DNA from: Gammaproteobacteria bacterium
GTDB taxonomy: Bacteria > Pseudomonadota > Gammaproteobacteria > SZUA-229
Length of the DNA stretch: 17,329 nucleotides
Direction of reading: 5' to 3'
NCBI GenBank assembly: GCA_030637945.1
Contig: DAOWFN010000081.1
Coordinates: forward strand, 1 to 17,329
Made by a program: the position numbers and the translations under genes
Notes under the pieces: model-generated
The model's input: only the letters and a program-made list of their open reading frames with translations
Told to the model about the DNA's origin: nothing
The model's database searches: none
Part shown: positions 1 to 8,084 of the stretch, piece after piece
Layout: each line of letters starts with the position of its first letter
How positions within the stretch are numbered: the first letter of the stretch is position 1

Positions 1-12
1 AGAGTTATAAAT

Positions 13-1383
13 ATGAAGTTTGATGTTATAGATGCTGTCATATCACCAAAAGGTCAGCTCGAAACACTTTCGCAATTTGAAGTTAAGCGGATATTAAATA
101 CCAGTACCAGCGAGCTCGCACAGAACTTTCGTAACTGTGCTCTGGCTGTTTTGAACTGTGGTAGTGCGCTGGATGATGGTAAGGAATTACATGAGCGTTA
201 TCCTGATTTTTCGATCGAAGTAATCACGCGTCAGCGCGGCATCATCTTATCGCTGAAGAACGCACCGGCTATCGCTTTTGTTGATGGTAGTCTGATAATG
301 GGCATCAACGAACATCTTTTTGCTGTGTTGCGTGATGTTATCTATGTGCACAACAAAATAGTGAACTCGCCGCGATTTAATATGGGTGAGTCAGTCGATG
401 TTACTAACGCTGTTTTTCACATATTGAGAAATGCGCATGTCCTGGTACCTAGACTGGAACCAAATTTAGTTGTTTGTTGGGGCGGACACTCCATCGGTCT
501 CGAGGAATATGACTATACCAAGGAAGTAGGTTACCAGATGGGTTTGCGTGATCTGGATATCTGTACGGGATGTGGACCGGGTGCGATGAAGGGTCCGATG
601 AAAGGGGCAACCATCGGGCATGCTAAACAGCGAAGCGGTGTTGGTCGTTATATGGGGATTACGGAACCGGGAATCATTGCGGCTGAGTCACCCAACCCAA
701 TCGTAAATGCTCTGGTGATTATGCCGGATATTGAAAAACGTCTGGAAGCATTCGTTCGTACTGGTCATGGTGTCGTGGTATTCCCGGGCGGCGCAGGTAC
801 GGCAGAAGAGATACTCTATATCCTTGGTATTTTGTTGCATCCGGCCAATGCCGAAGTACCGTTCCCGTTAATATTTACCGGACCAAAATCTGCCGAAGAT
901 TATTTTAAGCAGATTAATCAATTTATCGTGGACACGCTTGGCCTCGAAGCGCAGCAACGATACAAAATTATTATTGACGATCCGGCACGGGTTGCTAGAG
1001 AGATGAGAGAAGGCTTGAAGCAGGTGCGTGAATTCAGAGAGAAGCTTGACGACGCATTTTATTTTAACTGGGCATTGACTGTTGATGAAGAATTCCAGCA
1101 GCCGTTTAATCCCACGCATGAGAATATGCAAAAACTGGAATTACGAAAAGATCAACCGGTGCATGAGTTAGCCGCTAATCTACGACGTGCATTTTCTGGT
1201 GTGGTTGCCGGTAATGTTAAAGAAGAAGGTATCCTCGCGATAGAGCAGCATGGACATTTTGAGTTACGCGGTGATCACGAGATCATGGAGCCGATGGATG
1301 ATCTGTTAACGGCATTTGTTGAGCAGCACCGTATGAAATTGCCGGGGACGGAATATGTTCCGTGCTACAAAATTATTAAGTAG
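13..1383 (+). CDS. ppnN: Pyrimidine/purine nucleotide 5'-monophosphate nucleosidase PpnN (YgdH family)
   Basis: Cytosolic enzyme that hydrolyses the N-glycosidic bond of nucleoside 5'-monophosphates to give free base and ribose 5-phosphate; in E. coli it is controlled by (p)ppGpp. At 456 residues it matches the usual family length of about 454. The lysine-decarboxylase/LOG-type core carries the phosphate-binding and catalytic motif PGGAGTAEE at residues 258-266, preceded by a glycine-rich CTGCGPGAMKGPMKG stretch near residues 184-198. The C-terminal family-specific domain ends in HRMKLPG...VPCYKI, as in the enteric protein, so the gene looks complete. The ATG at 13 gives the expected N-terminus, but only 12 upstream bases are visible, with no clear Shine-Dalgarno, so promoter and operon context are unknown. 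It converges on argE. Identification is by motif and overall similarity. Confidence 0.95.
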   Translation: MKFDVIDAVISPKGQLETLSQFEVKRILNTSTSELAQNFRNCALAVLNCGSALDDGKELHERYPDFSIEVITRQRGIILSLKNAPAIAFVDGSLIMGINEHLFAVLRDVIYVHNKIVNSPRFNMGESVDVTNAVFHILRNAHVLVPRLEPNLVVCWGGHSIGLEEYDYTKEVGYQMGLRDLDICTGCGPGAMKGPMKGATIGHAKQRSGVGRYMGITEPGIIAAESPNPIVNALVIMPDIEKRLEAFVRTGHGVVVFPGGAGTAEEILYILGILLHPANAEVPFPLIFTGPKSAEDYFKQINQFIVDTLGLEAQQRYKIIIDDPARVAREMREGLKQVREFREKLDDAFYFNWALTVDEEFQQPFNPTHENMQKLELRKDQPVHELAANLRRAFSGVVAGNVKEEGILAIEQHGHFELRGDHEIMEPMDDLLTAFVEQHRMKLPGTEYVPCYKIIK

Positions 1384-1395
1384 ATTTAAAAAAAA

Positions 1396-1484
1396 TTAAC
1401 CGCAGAGGCGCGGAGACGCAGAGAAAAACTTTTTATAGTTAATTGCGCCTACGGTGCAATTGACAAAAAAACCTCTGCGGTTAA
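1396..1484. repeat. CCGCAGAGG-type structured repeat bounded by a 13-bp inverted repeat
   Basis: TTAACCGCAGAGG at 1396-1408 is exactly repeated in inverted form at 1472-1484. Between the arms lies CGCGGAGACGCAGAG and a second smaller hairpin, AATTGC (1441-1446) with GCAATT (1456-1461), around a GCCTACG-type loop. The element starts 12 bases after the ppnN stop and sits between two convergent genes. CCGCAGAGG/CGCGGAGACGCAGAG-like sequences are scattered in many bacterial genomes. In RNA from either strand the whole unit could fold and might limit read-through, but there is no classic terminator T-run after the closing arm. Confidence 0.75.
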
Positions 1485-1491
1485 TAGTTTC

Positions 1492-1566
1492 GTAGGTCGG
1501 GATAAAGCTTTGTTGTTCCCGACGCTTGTGGTGTGTTTGCCTGCAACGTACCTTATGCAGGCCTAC
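1492..1566 (-). repeat. REP/BIME-like element, copy A (two hairpins, GTAG...CTAC ends)
   Basis: The element opens with GTAG at 1492 and closes with CTAC at 1563-1566. Hairpin 1 is GTCGGGA (1496-1502) with TCCCGAC (1517-1523); its loop holds the palindrome AAAGCTTT. Hairpin 2 is GCCTGCA (1539-1545) with TGCAGGC (1556-1562) and a 10-base loop. This is the shortest of three related copies and is in the opposite orientation to copy C. A GTAG tetranucleotide before an imperfect hairpin, with two such units facing each other, is the usual build of REP/REPIN elements. The strand label only records relative orientation. Confidence 0.8.
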
Positions 1567-1603
1567 GGGATCCTCATAAATAACGTTCGTTCGAAATGAC
1601 AGC

Positions 1604-2779
1604 TTAGAAGCAGCAATGCTCAATCAGCCGTCTGATGATATCCACTGCAGGATTTAGCGCTTTAGTTTCAATATATTCATCAGGCTGGTGTGCCTGGTTG
1701 ATACTGCCTGGCCCCATCACGATTGTTTCTAGTCCCATCGAATTGTAATAAGGGGCTTCGGTACCAAAGGCGACGATTTGAGATTCAGATTTCGTCATCT
1801 TTTCGGCAAGCCGTACTATCTCAGAATTTTTGTCAGTATCCATGGCATCAAAGCCATCGGTTAATGAAACTGTTTTAAGATGAATGCCTGTATCTTTTAA
1901 GACACGTTTTAGCCGTTGCTGCATTTCGGCACGCAGGTTTGATAGTTTCATTCCTGGTAATGGCCGGATATCGATCTGTAATTCGCAACTGCCGCAGATA
2001 CGGTTGGGGTTGTCACCACCGTGAATATGACCGAAATTCATGGTGGGTACCGGGATTTCAAATAACGGGTTTTTATATTTGCTTTGCAGTTCATCACGCC
2101 AGTGTAATAGTTCTCTCATCACTTTATACATAGCTTCCAGGGCATTATTGCCTAGAGATGGATCACTGGAGTGGCCTGCATGACCGGTTAACTGTATTGA
2201 CTCCATCATCATGCCTTTATGCATGCGTATCGGTTTCATATTTGTCGGTTCGCCTATGACAGCGTAACGTGCATTATTCAGCCCTAGCTGATTAGCGTTT
2301 TTCGCGATCGCCTTTGCGCCGGACATGCTGGTTTCTTCATCGGCTGTTGCCAGGATGATTAGCGGTTGTTTGATTTTGTTTAAGTCGATGGTTTTTAGCG
2401 CTTCGATAATCACGGCAAAAAATGATTTCATATCACAGCTGCCAAGGCCATAAAAGCGATCGTCTTTTTCAGTGACTTTAAATGGGTCGACTTGCCAGAG
2501 GGCTTCATCTAAAGGTACGGTATCGGTGTGCCCTGCCAATACGAGACCCTTGTTGCCCTGACCAAGGGTTGCGATTAAATTCGCTTTATCTTTATCGTGT
2601 TCTAAATCTTGAATTTCACATTGAAAACCGATCGATTCAAACCAGTTAGCGAGTAAATTTATGACCTCGCGATTTCCCTGATCAATATCTTTAGAAGTGC
2701 AGCTAATCGAAGGCGTACTTAAAAGTTGATTGATTAAGCTTTGTATGCCCGGAATTTTTTTAAGTTTATTGTTAGCCAT
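1604..2779 (-). CDS. argE: Acetylornithine deacetylase ArgE (M20 metallopeptidase family)
   Basis: Removes the acetyl group from N2-acetylornithine to give ornithine in arginine synthesis; a cytosolic zinc enzyme. The 391 residues compare with 383 in E. coli. The M20 metal-site residues are all visible: H84 and D86 in GHTDTVP, D116 in GLGSCDMKS, the catalytic and metal pair E148-E149 in ADEET, E177 in IGEPTNM and H364 in NQAHQPDEY. The dimerisation (lid) domain lies between about residues 185 and 300. The family also contains DapE and carboxypeptidase G2; the GEPTN...HKG and GTEAPYYNSMG motifs favour ArgE. The ATG at 2779 has no strong Shine-Dalgarno (upstream message reads ...aacgtgttgat), so translation may be modest. 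It is a single gene, divergent from the phosphate operon and convergent with ppnN. Confidence 0.9.
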   Translation of the reverse strand: MANNKLKKIPGIQSLINQLLSTPSISCTSKDIDQGNREVINLLANWFESIGFQCEIQDLEHDKDKANLIATLGQGNKGLVLAGHTDTVPLDEALWQVDPFKVTEKDDRFYGLGSCDMKSFFAVIIEALKTIDLNKIKQPLIILATADEETSMSGAKAIAKNANQLGLNNARYAVIGEPTNMKPIRMHKGMMMESIQLTGHAGHSSDPSLGNNALEAMYKVMRELLHWRDELQSKYKNPLFEIPVPTMNFGHIHGGDNPNRICGSCELQIDIRPLPGMKLSNLRAEMQQRLKRVLKDTGIHLKTVSLTDGFDAMDTDKNSEIVRLAEKMTKSESQIVAFGTEAPYYNSMGLETIVMGPGSINQAHQPDEYIETKALNPAVDIIRRLIEHCCF

Positions 2780-2812
2780 ATCAACACGTTAAAACTATTT
2801 TGAAAATAATGC

Positions 2813-2830
2813 AAAAAAAAGCTTTTTTTT
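2813..2830. promoter_or_regulatory. Perfect A8-GC-T8 palindrome in the argE/pit divergent region
   Basis: Eight A, the dinucleotide GC, then eight T form an 18-bp perfect palindrome (2813-2830) centred between the divergent argE and DUF47 starts. Phased A-tracts meeting head to head like this bend or stiffen DNA and could act as an upstream element for one or both promoters. Its function is inferred only from position and composition. Confidence 0.4.
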
Positions 2831-2831
2831 T

Positions 2832-2849
2832 ATTACAAAATGATTACAA
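2832..2849 (+). promoter_or_regulatory. Possible Pho-box-like direct repeat overlapping a -10-like element
   Basis: ATTACAA occurs at 2832-2838 and again at 2843-2849, an 11-bp period with a 4-bp gap, which is the spacing of PhoB half-sites. The bases only partly fit the enteric half-site CTGTCAT. TACAAT at 2845-2850 resembles a -10 hexamer and overlaps the second repeat; no convincing -35 lies 17 bp upstream. If both readings hold, PhoB would compete with RNA polymerase, which would fit repression of a low-affinity phosphate transporter during phosphate starvation, as known for orfA-pit in Sinorhizobium meliloti. This is a weak call. Confidence 0.3.
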
Positions 2850-2908
2850 TGCGCGAAAAAATGACTTAAGCCTTTATTCCGAGCAATAGTGCCGGAGGAG
2901 AAAAGAAG

Positions 2909-3589
2909 ATGGCCAAAGGTGGTTATATGGGTGGGATTTTTGGCAGTTCGCCAGTCAGTCCCCTGCAAGAGCACATGTCCAAAGTTTATGCCTGTGCGAC
3001 CGAGTTGATTCCTTTATTTAATGCTGTCATCAACGAAGATTGGGATGAAGTCGCTCATCTCCAACAAAAAATTTCTGATTACGAAAAAGATGCTGATATT
3101 CTGAAAAAAGAGCTACGCCTGAATTTACCTAAGGGTTTATTTATGCCGGTCTCTCGCCAGGATCTGTTAGAGGTATTGTTGATGCAGGATCGCATTGCCA
3201 ATACAGCGAAAGATATCGCCGGCACCATCGTCGGACGTCATATGATACTGCCTGAAATTATTCATGAAGATTATATCCGCTTTGTAGAGCGCTGCGTTGC
3301 AGCGTGTAAGCAGGCGAGAAAAGCTATTAATGAACTTGATGAACTTGTTGCAACAGGCTTTAGTGGGCAGGAGATTCATATAGTCACTGAGATGATTACC
3401 AAGTTAGATAATATTGAAAGCGATACGGATAATCTACAGTCTGCCATCCGTCTTCAAATTTTTGAGATCGAAAATGAACTGCCGCCGATCGAAGTCATGT
3501 TTTTATATAAGATCATCGAAAAAACCGGTGAAATTGCGGATAAATCCCAGGGTGTGGGCAGTCGATTACAGCTGATGCTAGCAAGATAG
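2909..3589 (+). CDS. DUF47 / PhoU-like phosphate transport regulator
   Basis: An all-helical PhoU-related protein of 226 residues, the usual size for the DUF47 (TIGR00153) family, whose genes typically sit directly before a PiT phosphate transporter. It is predicted to be a cytoplasmic partner or regulator of the transporter. Two PhoU-type acidic ExxxD motifs, expected to bind metal, are visible: EKDAD at residues 59-63 and ESDTD at 170-174. The family segment LPKGLFMPVSRQDLLEVLL lies at about residues 73-91. There is no signal peptide or membrane segment. The start is well supported: GGAGGAG at 2894-2900 is eight bases before the ATG. The stop is nine bases before the pit start, so the two genes are almost certainly co-transcribed. 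The exact regulatory role of DUF47 proteins is not settled. Confidence 0.9.
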   Translation: MAKGGYMGGIFGSSPVSPLQEHMSKVYACATELIPLFNAVINEDWDEVAHLQQKISDYEKDADILKKELRLNLPKGLFMPVSRQDLLEVLLMQDRIANTAKDIAGTIVGRHMILPEIIHEDYIRFVERCVAACKQARKAINELDELVATGFSGQEIHIVTEMITKLDNIESDTDNLQSAIRLQIFEIENELPPIEVMFLYKIIEKTGEIADKSQGVGSRLQLMLAR

Positions 3590-3598
3590 GGATATACG

Positions 3599-4864
3599 AT
3601 GGATATTATTGCTCAGTACGGTAGTGTATTTCTTATTCTTGCCGCTGTTTTTGGCTTGTTTATGGCCTGGGGTATCGGTGCAAATGATGTTGCTAATGCC
3701 ATGGCTACATCAGTCGGTTCAAAAGCGTTAACCATCAAACAGGCTGTTCTCATCGCAGCTATTTTTGAGTTTGCCGGTGCTATTTTAGCTGGTGGCCAGG
3801 TGACCAAGACCATTCGTAAAGGTATCGTGGATGCTGATCTACTATCTGCGAATCCAGAATTGTTGCTCTATGGTATGCTCGCATCACTGCTTGCAGCGGG
3901 TGTCTGGTTGTTGATCGCTTCAAAAAACGGTTGGCCGGTATCTACAACACATTCGATCGTTGGTGCCATTGTCGGTTTTGCGATGGTCGGTATCGGAATG
4001 GAAGCGGTACATTGGAACAAGGTTGGTTTCATCGTTGCTAGCTGGGTGGTATCACCGGTACTTGCCGGTTTTATTTCTTTCATGCTATTTCGCAGCGTGT
4101 TGAGTTTGATCTTAGATACCGAGCATCCATATGATAATGCAAAAAAATATGTGCCTTATTATATGTTTCTGGTCGGTTTTATAATTTCACTGGTAACACT
4201 GGTAAAAGGTTTAAAACATGTTGGTCTGGACCTGTCCACACCTGAACAGTATGGTTACGCGGTATTGATTGGTTTGCTCATCATGGTGGGGGGCAAGTTC
4301 TATATTAAGACTATTAAGCACGACCCGAAAGCCGATAAACATTTTCATTTTACCAATGTCGAACGTATCTTTGGCGTGTTGATGGTACTTACTGCCTGCG
4401 CGATGGCATTTGCGCATGGTTCCAATGATGTCGCCAACGCGATCGGACCGGTTGCGGCTGTTGTTAGTATCGTACAGAGCGGTGGTGAAGTCGCATCAAA
4501 ATCGACATTGCCATTATGGGTGCTAGGTTTGGGTGGTATAGGTATCGTCATCGGCCTGATGATGTATGGCAAAAAAGTTATCGAGACTGTTGGGCACCAG
4601 ATAACTGAGCTGACACCGAGTCGTGGATTTGCAGCTACTCTTGCTGCTGCGACGACAGTGGTGCTTGCATCAGGTACTGGCTTACCAATCTCGACGACGC
4701 ATACTTTGGTCGGCGCTATATTAGGTGTTGGTCTTGCCCGCGGCATGGCTGCGTTAAATATGACGGTGATCCGTAATATCTTTATGTCATGGATAGTAAC
4801 GCTGCCAGCGGGTGCCATCTTGTCTATACTGTTCTTCTTTACCTTAAAGGGTATCTTTAGTTAG
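3599..4864 (+). CDS. pit: PiT-family low-affinity inorganic phosphate transporter
   Basis: Inner-membrane symporter that takes up phosphate, probably as a metal-phosphate complex, driven by H+ or Na+. It has 421 residues, shorter than E. coli PitA (499) but usual for the DUF47-linked branch. The duplicated PiT signature is seen in both halves: GANDVANA from residue 27 and HGSNDVANA from residue 273. Each half also has a (W/L)P(V/I)STTH motif, GWPVSTTHS and GLPISTTHT. Hydrophobic helices fill both halves, separated by a more polar loop around residues 230-260 (KTIKHDPKADKHFHF). AGGGA at 3588-3592 overlaps the upstream stop codon and is six bases before the ATG, consistent with translational coupling to the DUF47 gene. 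H+ versus Na+ coupling cannot be read from the sequence. Confidence 0.93.
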   Translation: MDIIAQYGSVFLILAAVFGLFMAWGIGANDVANAMATSVGSKALTIKQAVLIAAIFEFAGAILAGGQVTKTIRKGIVDADLLSANPELLLYGMLASLLAAGVWLLIASKNGWPVSTTHSIVGAIVGFAMVGIGMEAVHWNKVGFIVASWVVSPVLAGFISFMLFRSVLSLILDTEHPYDNAKKYVPYYMFLVGFIISLVTLVKGLKHVGLDLSTPEQYGYAVLIGLLIMVGGKFYIKTIKHDPKADKHFHFTNVERIFGVLMVLTACAMAFAHGSNDVANAIGPVAAVVSIVQSGGEVASKSTLPLWVLGLGGIGIVIGLMMYGKKVIETVGHQITELTPSRGFAATLAAATTVVLASGTGLPISTTHTLVGAILGVGLARGMAALNMTVIRNIFMSWIVTLPAGAILSILFFFTLKGIFS

Positions 4865-4910
4865 TGAGAGCACAGGTCTTTTGTTTTCAGTCGTTAGCTA
4901 GAAAGATGGT

Positions 4911-5091
4911 GTAGGCCGGGATAATATGTACAGGACGTACAGTAGTAGGGCAATGCATGGAGCAATTGCCGAGGTTTTTTCGTTCCCGGCATGGGTTAAA
5001 GTGACCGAATGACATTGCCAGCAAAGCTACCGCATCCTGCTCACGCACCTTACCTGCGTCCATGCAGGCAACGTACCTTATGCTGGCCTAC
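4911..5091 (-). repeat. REP/BIME-like element, copy B (enlarged)
   Basis: The ends are GTAGGCC (4911-4917) and GGCCTAC (5085-5091). Hairpin 1 is GCCGGGA (4915-4921) with TCCCGGC (4984-4990). Hairpin 2 is GCCAGCA (5017-5023) with TGCTGGC (5081-5087). A module of about 53 bp sits in the loop of hairpin 1 (4921-4973). It holds its own small hairpins, TGTAC/GTACA (4927-4931, 4937-4941) and GGCAAT/ATTGCC (4949-4954, 4965-4970). The right part shares CAACGTACCTTATGC with copy A. The element fills most of the 259-base gap between pit and glnE. It orders its two hairpins as in copy A and opposite to copy C. Confidence 0.8.
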
Positions 5092-5123
5092 AGGCTTTAT
5101 CAATTAATAAAGAAGAAAGTTTT

Positions 5124-8042
5124 ATGCCTTCAGTTCCTGCTGAGCTGTTTTCTCAAATCCCCAATTCCCTGTACGCGGTTGTTGAAAATTACTGGGCTGA
5201 TTGGGTCATTTCGTGTGAAGCTAAAAAAATCAATCTGGATTCGAAATTACCGCTGCCCCAGTTAGGGTTGGTTTGGGCATGCAGTGATTTTGTCGCACGT
5301 AACAGCATCCGTTATCCTGAAATTATTTTTAAATTATGTACCGAAGGTTTTGAATCGGTGCGTACCATCGAAAATTATCAGGAGGCAGTTGAGTCTGTTG
5401 TGAGTAGCGCTGATGATGAAAGTGAATTGATGTCGCTACTGCGAGTATTACGCCAACAGGAAATGATGCGTATCGCCTGGCGTGATCTAAACGCGTTAGC
5501 TGACACCGAAACCATTCTTCAAGAGCTAACGGATTTTGCCGAAGCGGTGGTTTCAGTTACTTTGCAGTATCTGGAGCAGCAGCAGGCAGAAATTTTTGGT
5601 ATGCCGTGTGATGAAAATGCTGAGGAGCAATCTTTGCTGGTATTTGCCATGGGAAAAATGGGTGGCGGTGAGCTTAATTTTTCTTCAGACATCGATCTGA
5701 TTTTCACCTTTGCCGAAGACGGAGAAACTTCCGGTCCACGACGAAAATCCCATTATGAGTTTTACCTCGCTGTAATTCGAAAGCTGGTCAAAGTGCTGGA
5801 TGAAGTGACCGCAGAAGGTTTTGTTTATCGCGTGGATACACGGCTACGTCCGTTTGGTGAAAGTGGTCCGATGGCGATGAGCTTTTCCGGTGTAGAACAG
5901 TATTATCAGTTACAGGGCCGTGACTGGGAACGTTATGCCATGATCAAAGCCAGATTGATCACGGGACGTGATAGCGATAAGCAATACCTGCAGTCGATGC
6001 TGACGCCGTTTGTTTACCGTCGTTATCTGGATTTCAGCATGCTTGAGTCTATCCGTGAGATGAAAGCGATGATCACTGCGCAGATGAAACGTAAACGCAT
6101 GACCAACAATGTCAAGCTTGGCCCAGGCGGGATCCGCGAGATCGAATTTATCGGTCAGACGCTGCAACTGATCCGCGCTGGTCGAGAGCCTGAGTTACGT
6201 GAGCGTAGCATCATAAAAGTACTGACATTATTAGCAGAAAAAAATTATCTACAAAAAGAAGAAGTGGCGCAACTGATCGAAGCCTACTGGTTTCTGCGTA
6301 GATTAGAAAACCGTCTGCAGATGCAGCGTGATATGCAGACGCATACTTTGCCCGATGACGAACTATCTCAGCAGCGGTTATGTGTTGCGATGCAGGTGCA
6401 GAGCTGGGATGAACTGCTCGAGCAGTTGTCGTTTCATCAGAGAGCTGTTGATGATGTTTTTCAAAACCTTATCGCATCTGAAAATGAAGAACAGGATGCT
6501 GGTGTATCGTCGTTTGCGTTGTTCTGGACAGGGGTGGATGCCAGTGATGATGAAAAAGAAGGTATCAGGCAATATCTTGAGTCGTCGGGTTACAGCAGTG
6601 TTGATGATATTATCGACTTGCTGACCCAGTTACGTTCCAGGTCACAGGTGAAACATTTAACCGGTGACACTGCTCGCCTGTTGGCACAGCTGGTTGAATC
6701 CTTGATAGAAAAAATCGCTGATTATCCAAATCAAACAATATTGCTTGATCGCGTCAGTCGGGTAATCAAGGCACTGGCAGGACGCAAGGTCTATATCAGT
6801 CTGCTCAGAGAATATCCAGCCATACAGCTGCAGATGCTGACCCTGTGTGCGGCCAGTGAATGGTTTACTGAGCGTTTAGTGAAATATCCGATCTTGCTGG
6901 ATAGTTTGCTGAGTACGGCAGAAGCATTTCGACAGCAATATGATATTAAACAATTGCTGGCACTGGAACTGGAACGAGTTGAAAGTGATAGTGAATATGC
7001 AGATGCGGACCTCGAGCAGCAGATGGACAGGATGCGGCAATTTAAACGGAAGATGGTGTTTACGGTTGCGATGCTTGATGTTTTTTATGAAGAGCCGGTA
7101 GAAACTGTTTCTGACCAACTAACAGAGCTGGCAGACGTGTTGTTAGAAAAAAGTCTCAGCTTCTCGTGGCGGGCAATGGTGGCAAAGTACGGTGAACCGA
7201 GTTGTATTATCGATGGTGAAATTTTTCAGCCTGCCATATCGATTGTGGCTTACGGAAAAATGGGCGGTAATGAGCTGGGTTATGGTTCTGATCTGGATAT
7301 TATCTTTGTGCACAATAGCAGCGGTGAAAAACAATATACCACGGGTGAAAAAAGCCTGGATAATCAAAGTTTTTTTGCCCGCGTTGCGCAACGAGTTATC
7401 CATTTCTTAAACACGCATACGTATTCCGGAATATTGTATGAGGCTGATACCCGTTTACGGCCTAATGGACAGTCGGGCCTGATGGTCAGCAGTATTTCGG
7501 CTTTTGAGAAATATCAGTGTGAAAAAGCCTGGACCTGGGAACATCAGGCGTTAATTCGTGCGAGATTTGTCACTGGAAACGCGCTGATAGAGCAGGAATT
7601 TGATAGAATTCGCAGTTCAGTACTCAGGCAGAAGCGAGAGGCTGACAAGCTGTTGCTTGAAGTCGTCGAAATGCGCGAGAAAATGCGCAAACATCTGGCA
7701 GATAAGTCCGTTGACTTTGACGTCAAGCAGGATGCCGGCGGTCTGGTTGATATCGAGTTTATGACGCAGGCAGGTGTGTTGATACATGCTGAAAAGCATG
7801 GGAACTGCATCAGACATACGGCCACCCTTGAATTGATTAATGAGTTAACAAAGGTTGGCTGGTACGGTGCTGATGAAGCAGAAAATATCGGAAACGCATA
7901 CCGATATTTTCGTAAGCTGAAGAATTGGCAAAACCTTGAATGTGAAGCCGATGTAAGTGAAGTGCCGCTGCATCGTGATAATGTGATTGCTGTCTGGGAT
8001 CGGTTGATGCCTGATGTTGTGGAAGAAGTTGGAAAAAATTAA
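5124..8042 (+). CDS. glnE: Bifunctional glutamine synthetase adenylyltransferase/adenylyl-removing enzyme
   Basis: Switches glutamine synthetase off and on by adding or removing AMP on a tyrosine, in response to PII proteins and glutamine. The 972 residues compare with 946 in E. coli. Both nucleotidyltransferase domains are intact. The N-terminal adenylyl-removing domain has GKMGGGELNFSSDIDLIF with D189 and D191. The C-terminal adenylyltransferase domain has GKMGGNELGYGSDLDIIF with D723 and D725. Each is followed by the matching (Y/E)(R/A)xDxRLRP(F/N)G(E/Q)SG segment and a helical GlnD-PII uridylyltransferase-type region. The roughly 16 to 20 extra residues relative to E. coli lie before the first catalytic site. 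The ATG at 5124 follows a purine-rich agaagaaag tract, a reasonable ribosome site. The gene appears to be transcribed alone, between two repeat elements; a promoter could lie inside copy B but none stands out. Confidence 0.97.
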   Translation: MPSVPAELFSQIPNSLYAVVENYWADWVISCEAKKINLDSKLPLPQLGLVWACSDFVARNSIRYPEIIFKLCTEGFESVRTIENYQEAVESVVSSADDESELMSLLRVLRQQEMMRIAWRDLNALADTETILQELTDFAEAVVSVTLQYLEQQQAEIFGMPCDENAEEQSLLVFAMGKMGGGELNFSSDIDLIFTFAEDGETSGPRRKSHYEFYLAVIRKLVKVLDEVTAEGFVYRVDTRLRPFGESGPMAMSFSGVEQYYQLQGRDWERYAMIKARLITGRDSDKQYLQSMLTPFVYRRYLDFSMLESIREMKAMITAQMKRKRMTNNVKLGPGGIREIEFIGQTLQLIRAGREPELRERSIIKVLTLLAEKNYLQKEEVAQLIEAYWFLRRLENRLQMQRDMQTHTLPDDELSQQRLCVAMQVQSWDELLEQLSFHQRAVDDVFQNLIASENEEQDAGVSSFALFWTGVDASDDEKEGIRQYLESSGYSSVDDIIDLLTQLRSRSQVKHLTGDTARLLAQLVESLIEKIADYPNQTILLDRVSRVIKALAGRKVYISLLREYPAIQLQMLTLCAASEWFTERLVKYPILLDSLLSTAEAFRQQYDIKQLLALELERVESDSEYADADLEQQMDRMRQFKRKMVFTVAMLDVFYEEPVETVSDQLTELADVLLEKSLSFSWRAMVAKYGEPSCIIDGEIFQPAISIVAYGKMGGNELGYGSDLDIIFVHNSSGEKQYTTGEKSLDNQSFFARVAQRVIHFLNTHTYSGILYEADTRLRPNGQSGLMVSSISAFEKYQCEKAWTWEHQALIRARFVTGNALIEQEFDRIRSSVLRQKREADKLLLEVVEMREKMRKHLADKSVDFDVKQDAGGLVDIEFMTQAGVLIHAEKHGNCIRHTATLELINELTKVGWYGADEAENIGNAYRYFRKLKNWQNLECEADVSEVPLHRDNVIAVWDRLMPDVVEEVGKN

Positions 8043-8043
8043 T

Positions 8044-8058
8044 TTCACCGCAGAGAAA
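8044..8058. repeat. Fragment of the CCGCAGAG repeat
   Basis: TTCACCGCAGAGAAA directly follows the glnE stop and matches the start of the element at 1396 over ACCGCAGAG. The matching inverted arm is missing here, so this is a remnant or a minimal unit. Like the larger copy, it lies immediately after a stop codon and next to a GTAG-type element. Confidence 0.5.
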
Positions 8059-8084
8059 AAAATATTTTTGTTTTTATATAAATT

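Noticed and set aside
1396..1623. 75-codon minus-strand open frame between ppnN and argE
   Set aside because: It is made almost entirely of the two repeat elements and overlaps the end of argE; there is no ribosome site.
4345..4818. 157-codon open frame on the minus strand inside pit
   Set aside because: It lies opposite a strongly conserved transporter coding region, its protein is Pro/Thr/Ala-rich with no domain, and it is best explained as a codon-bias shadow.
5062..5265. 67-codon plus-strand open frame overlapping the glnE start
   Set aside because: It starts inside repeat copy B and runs out of frame into glnE, with no ribosome site or recognisable product.
8053..8080. A-tract/T-tract after glnE as an intrinsic terminator
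   Set aside because: The possible stem is A-T only and too weak; it has no G/C-rich hairpin before the T-run.
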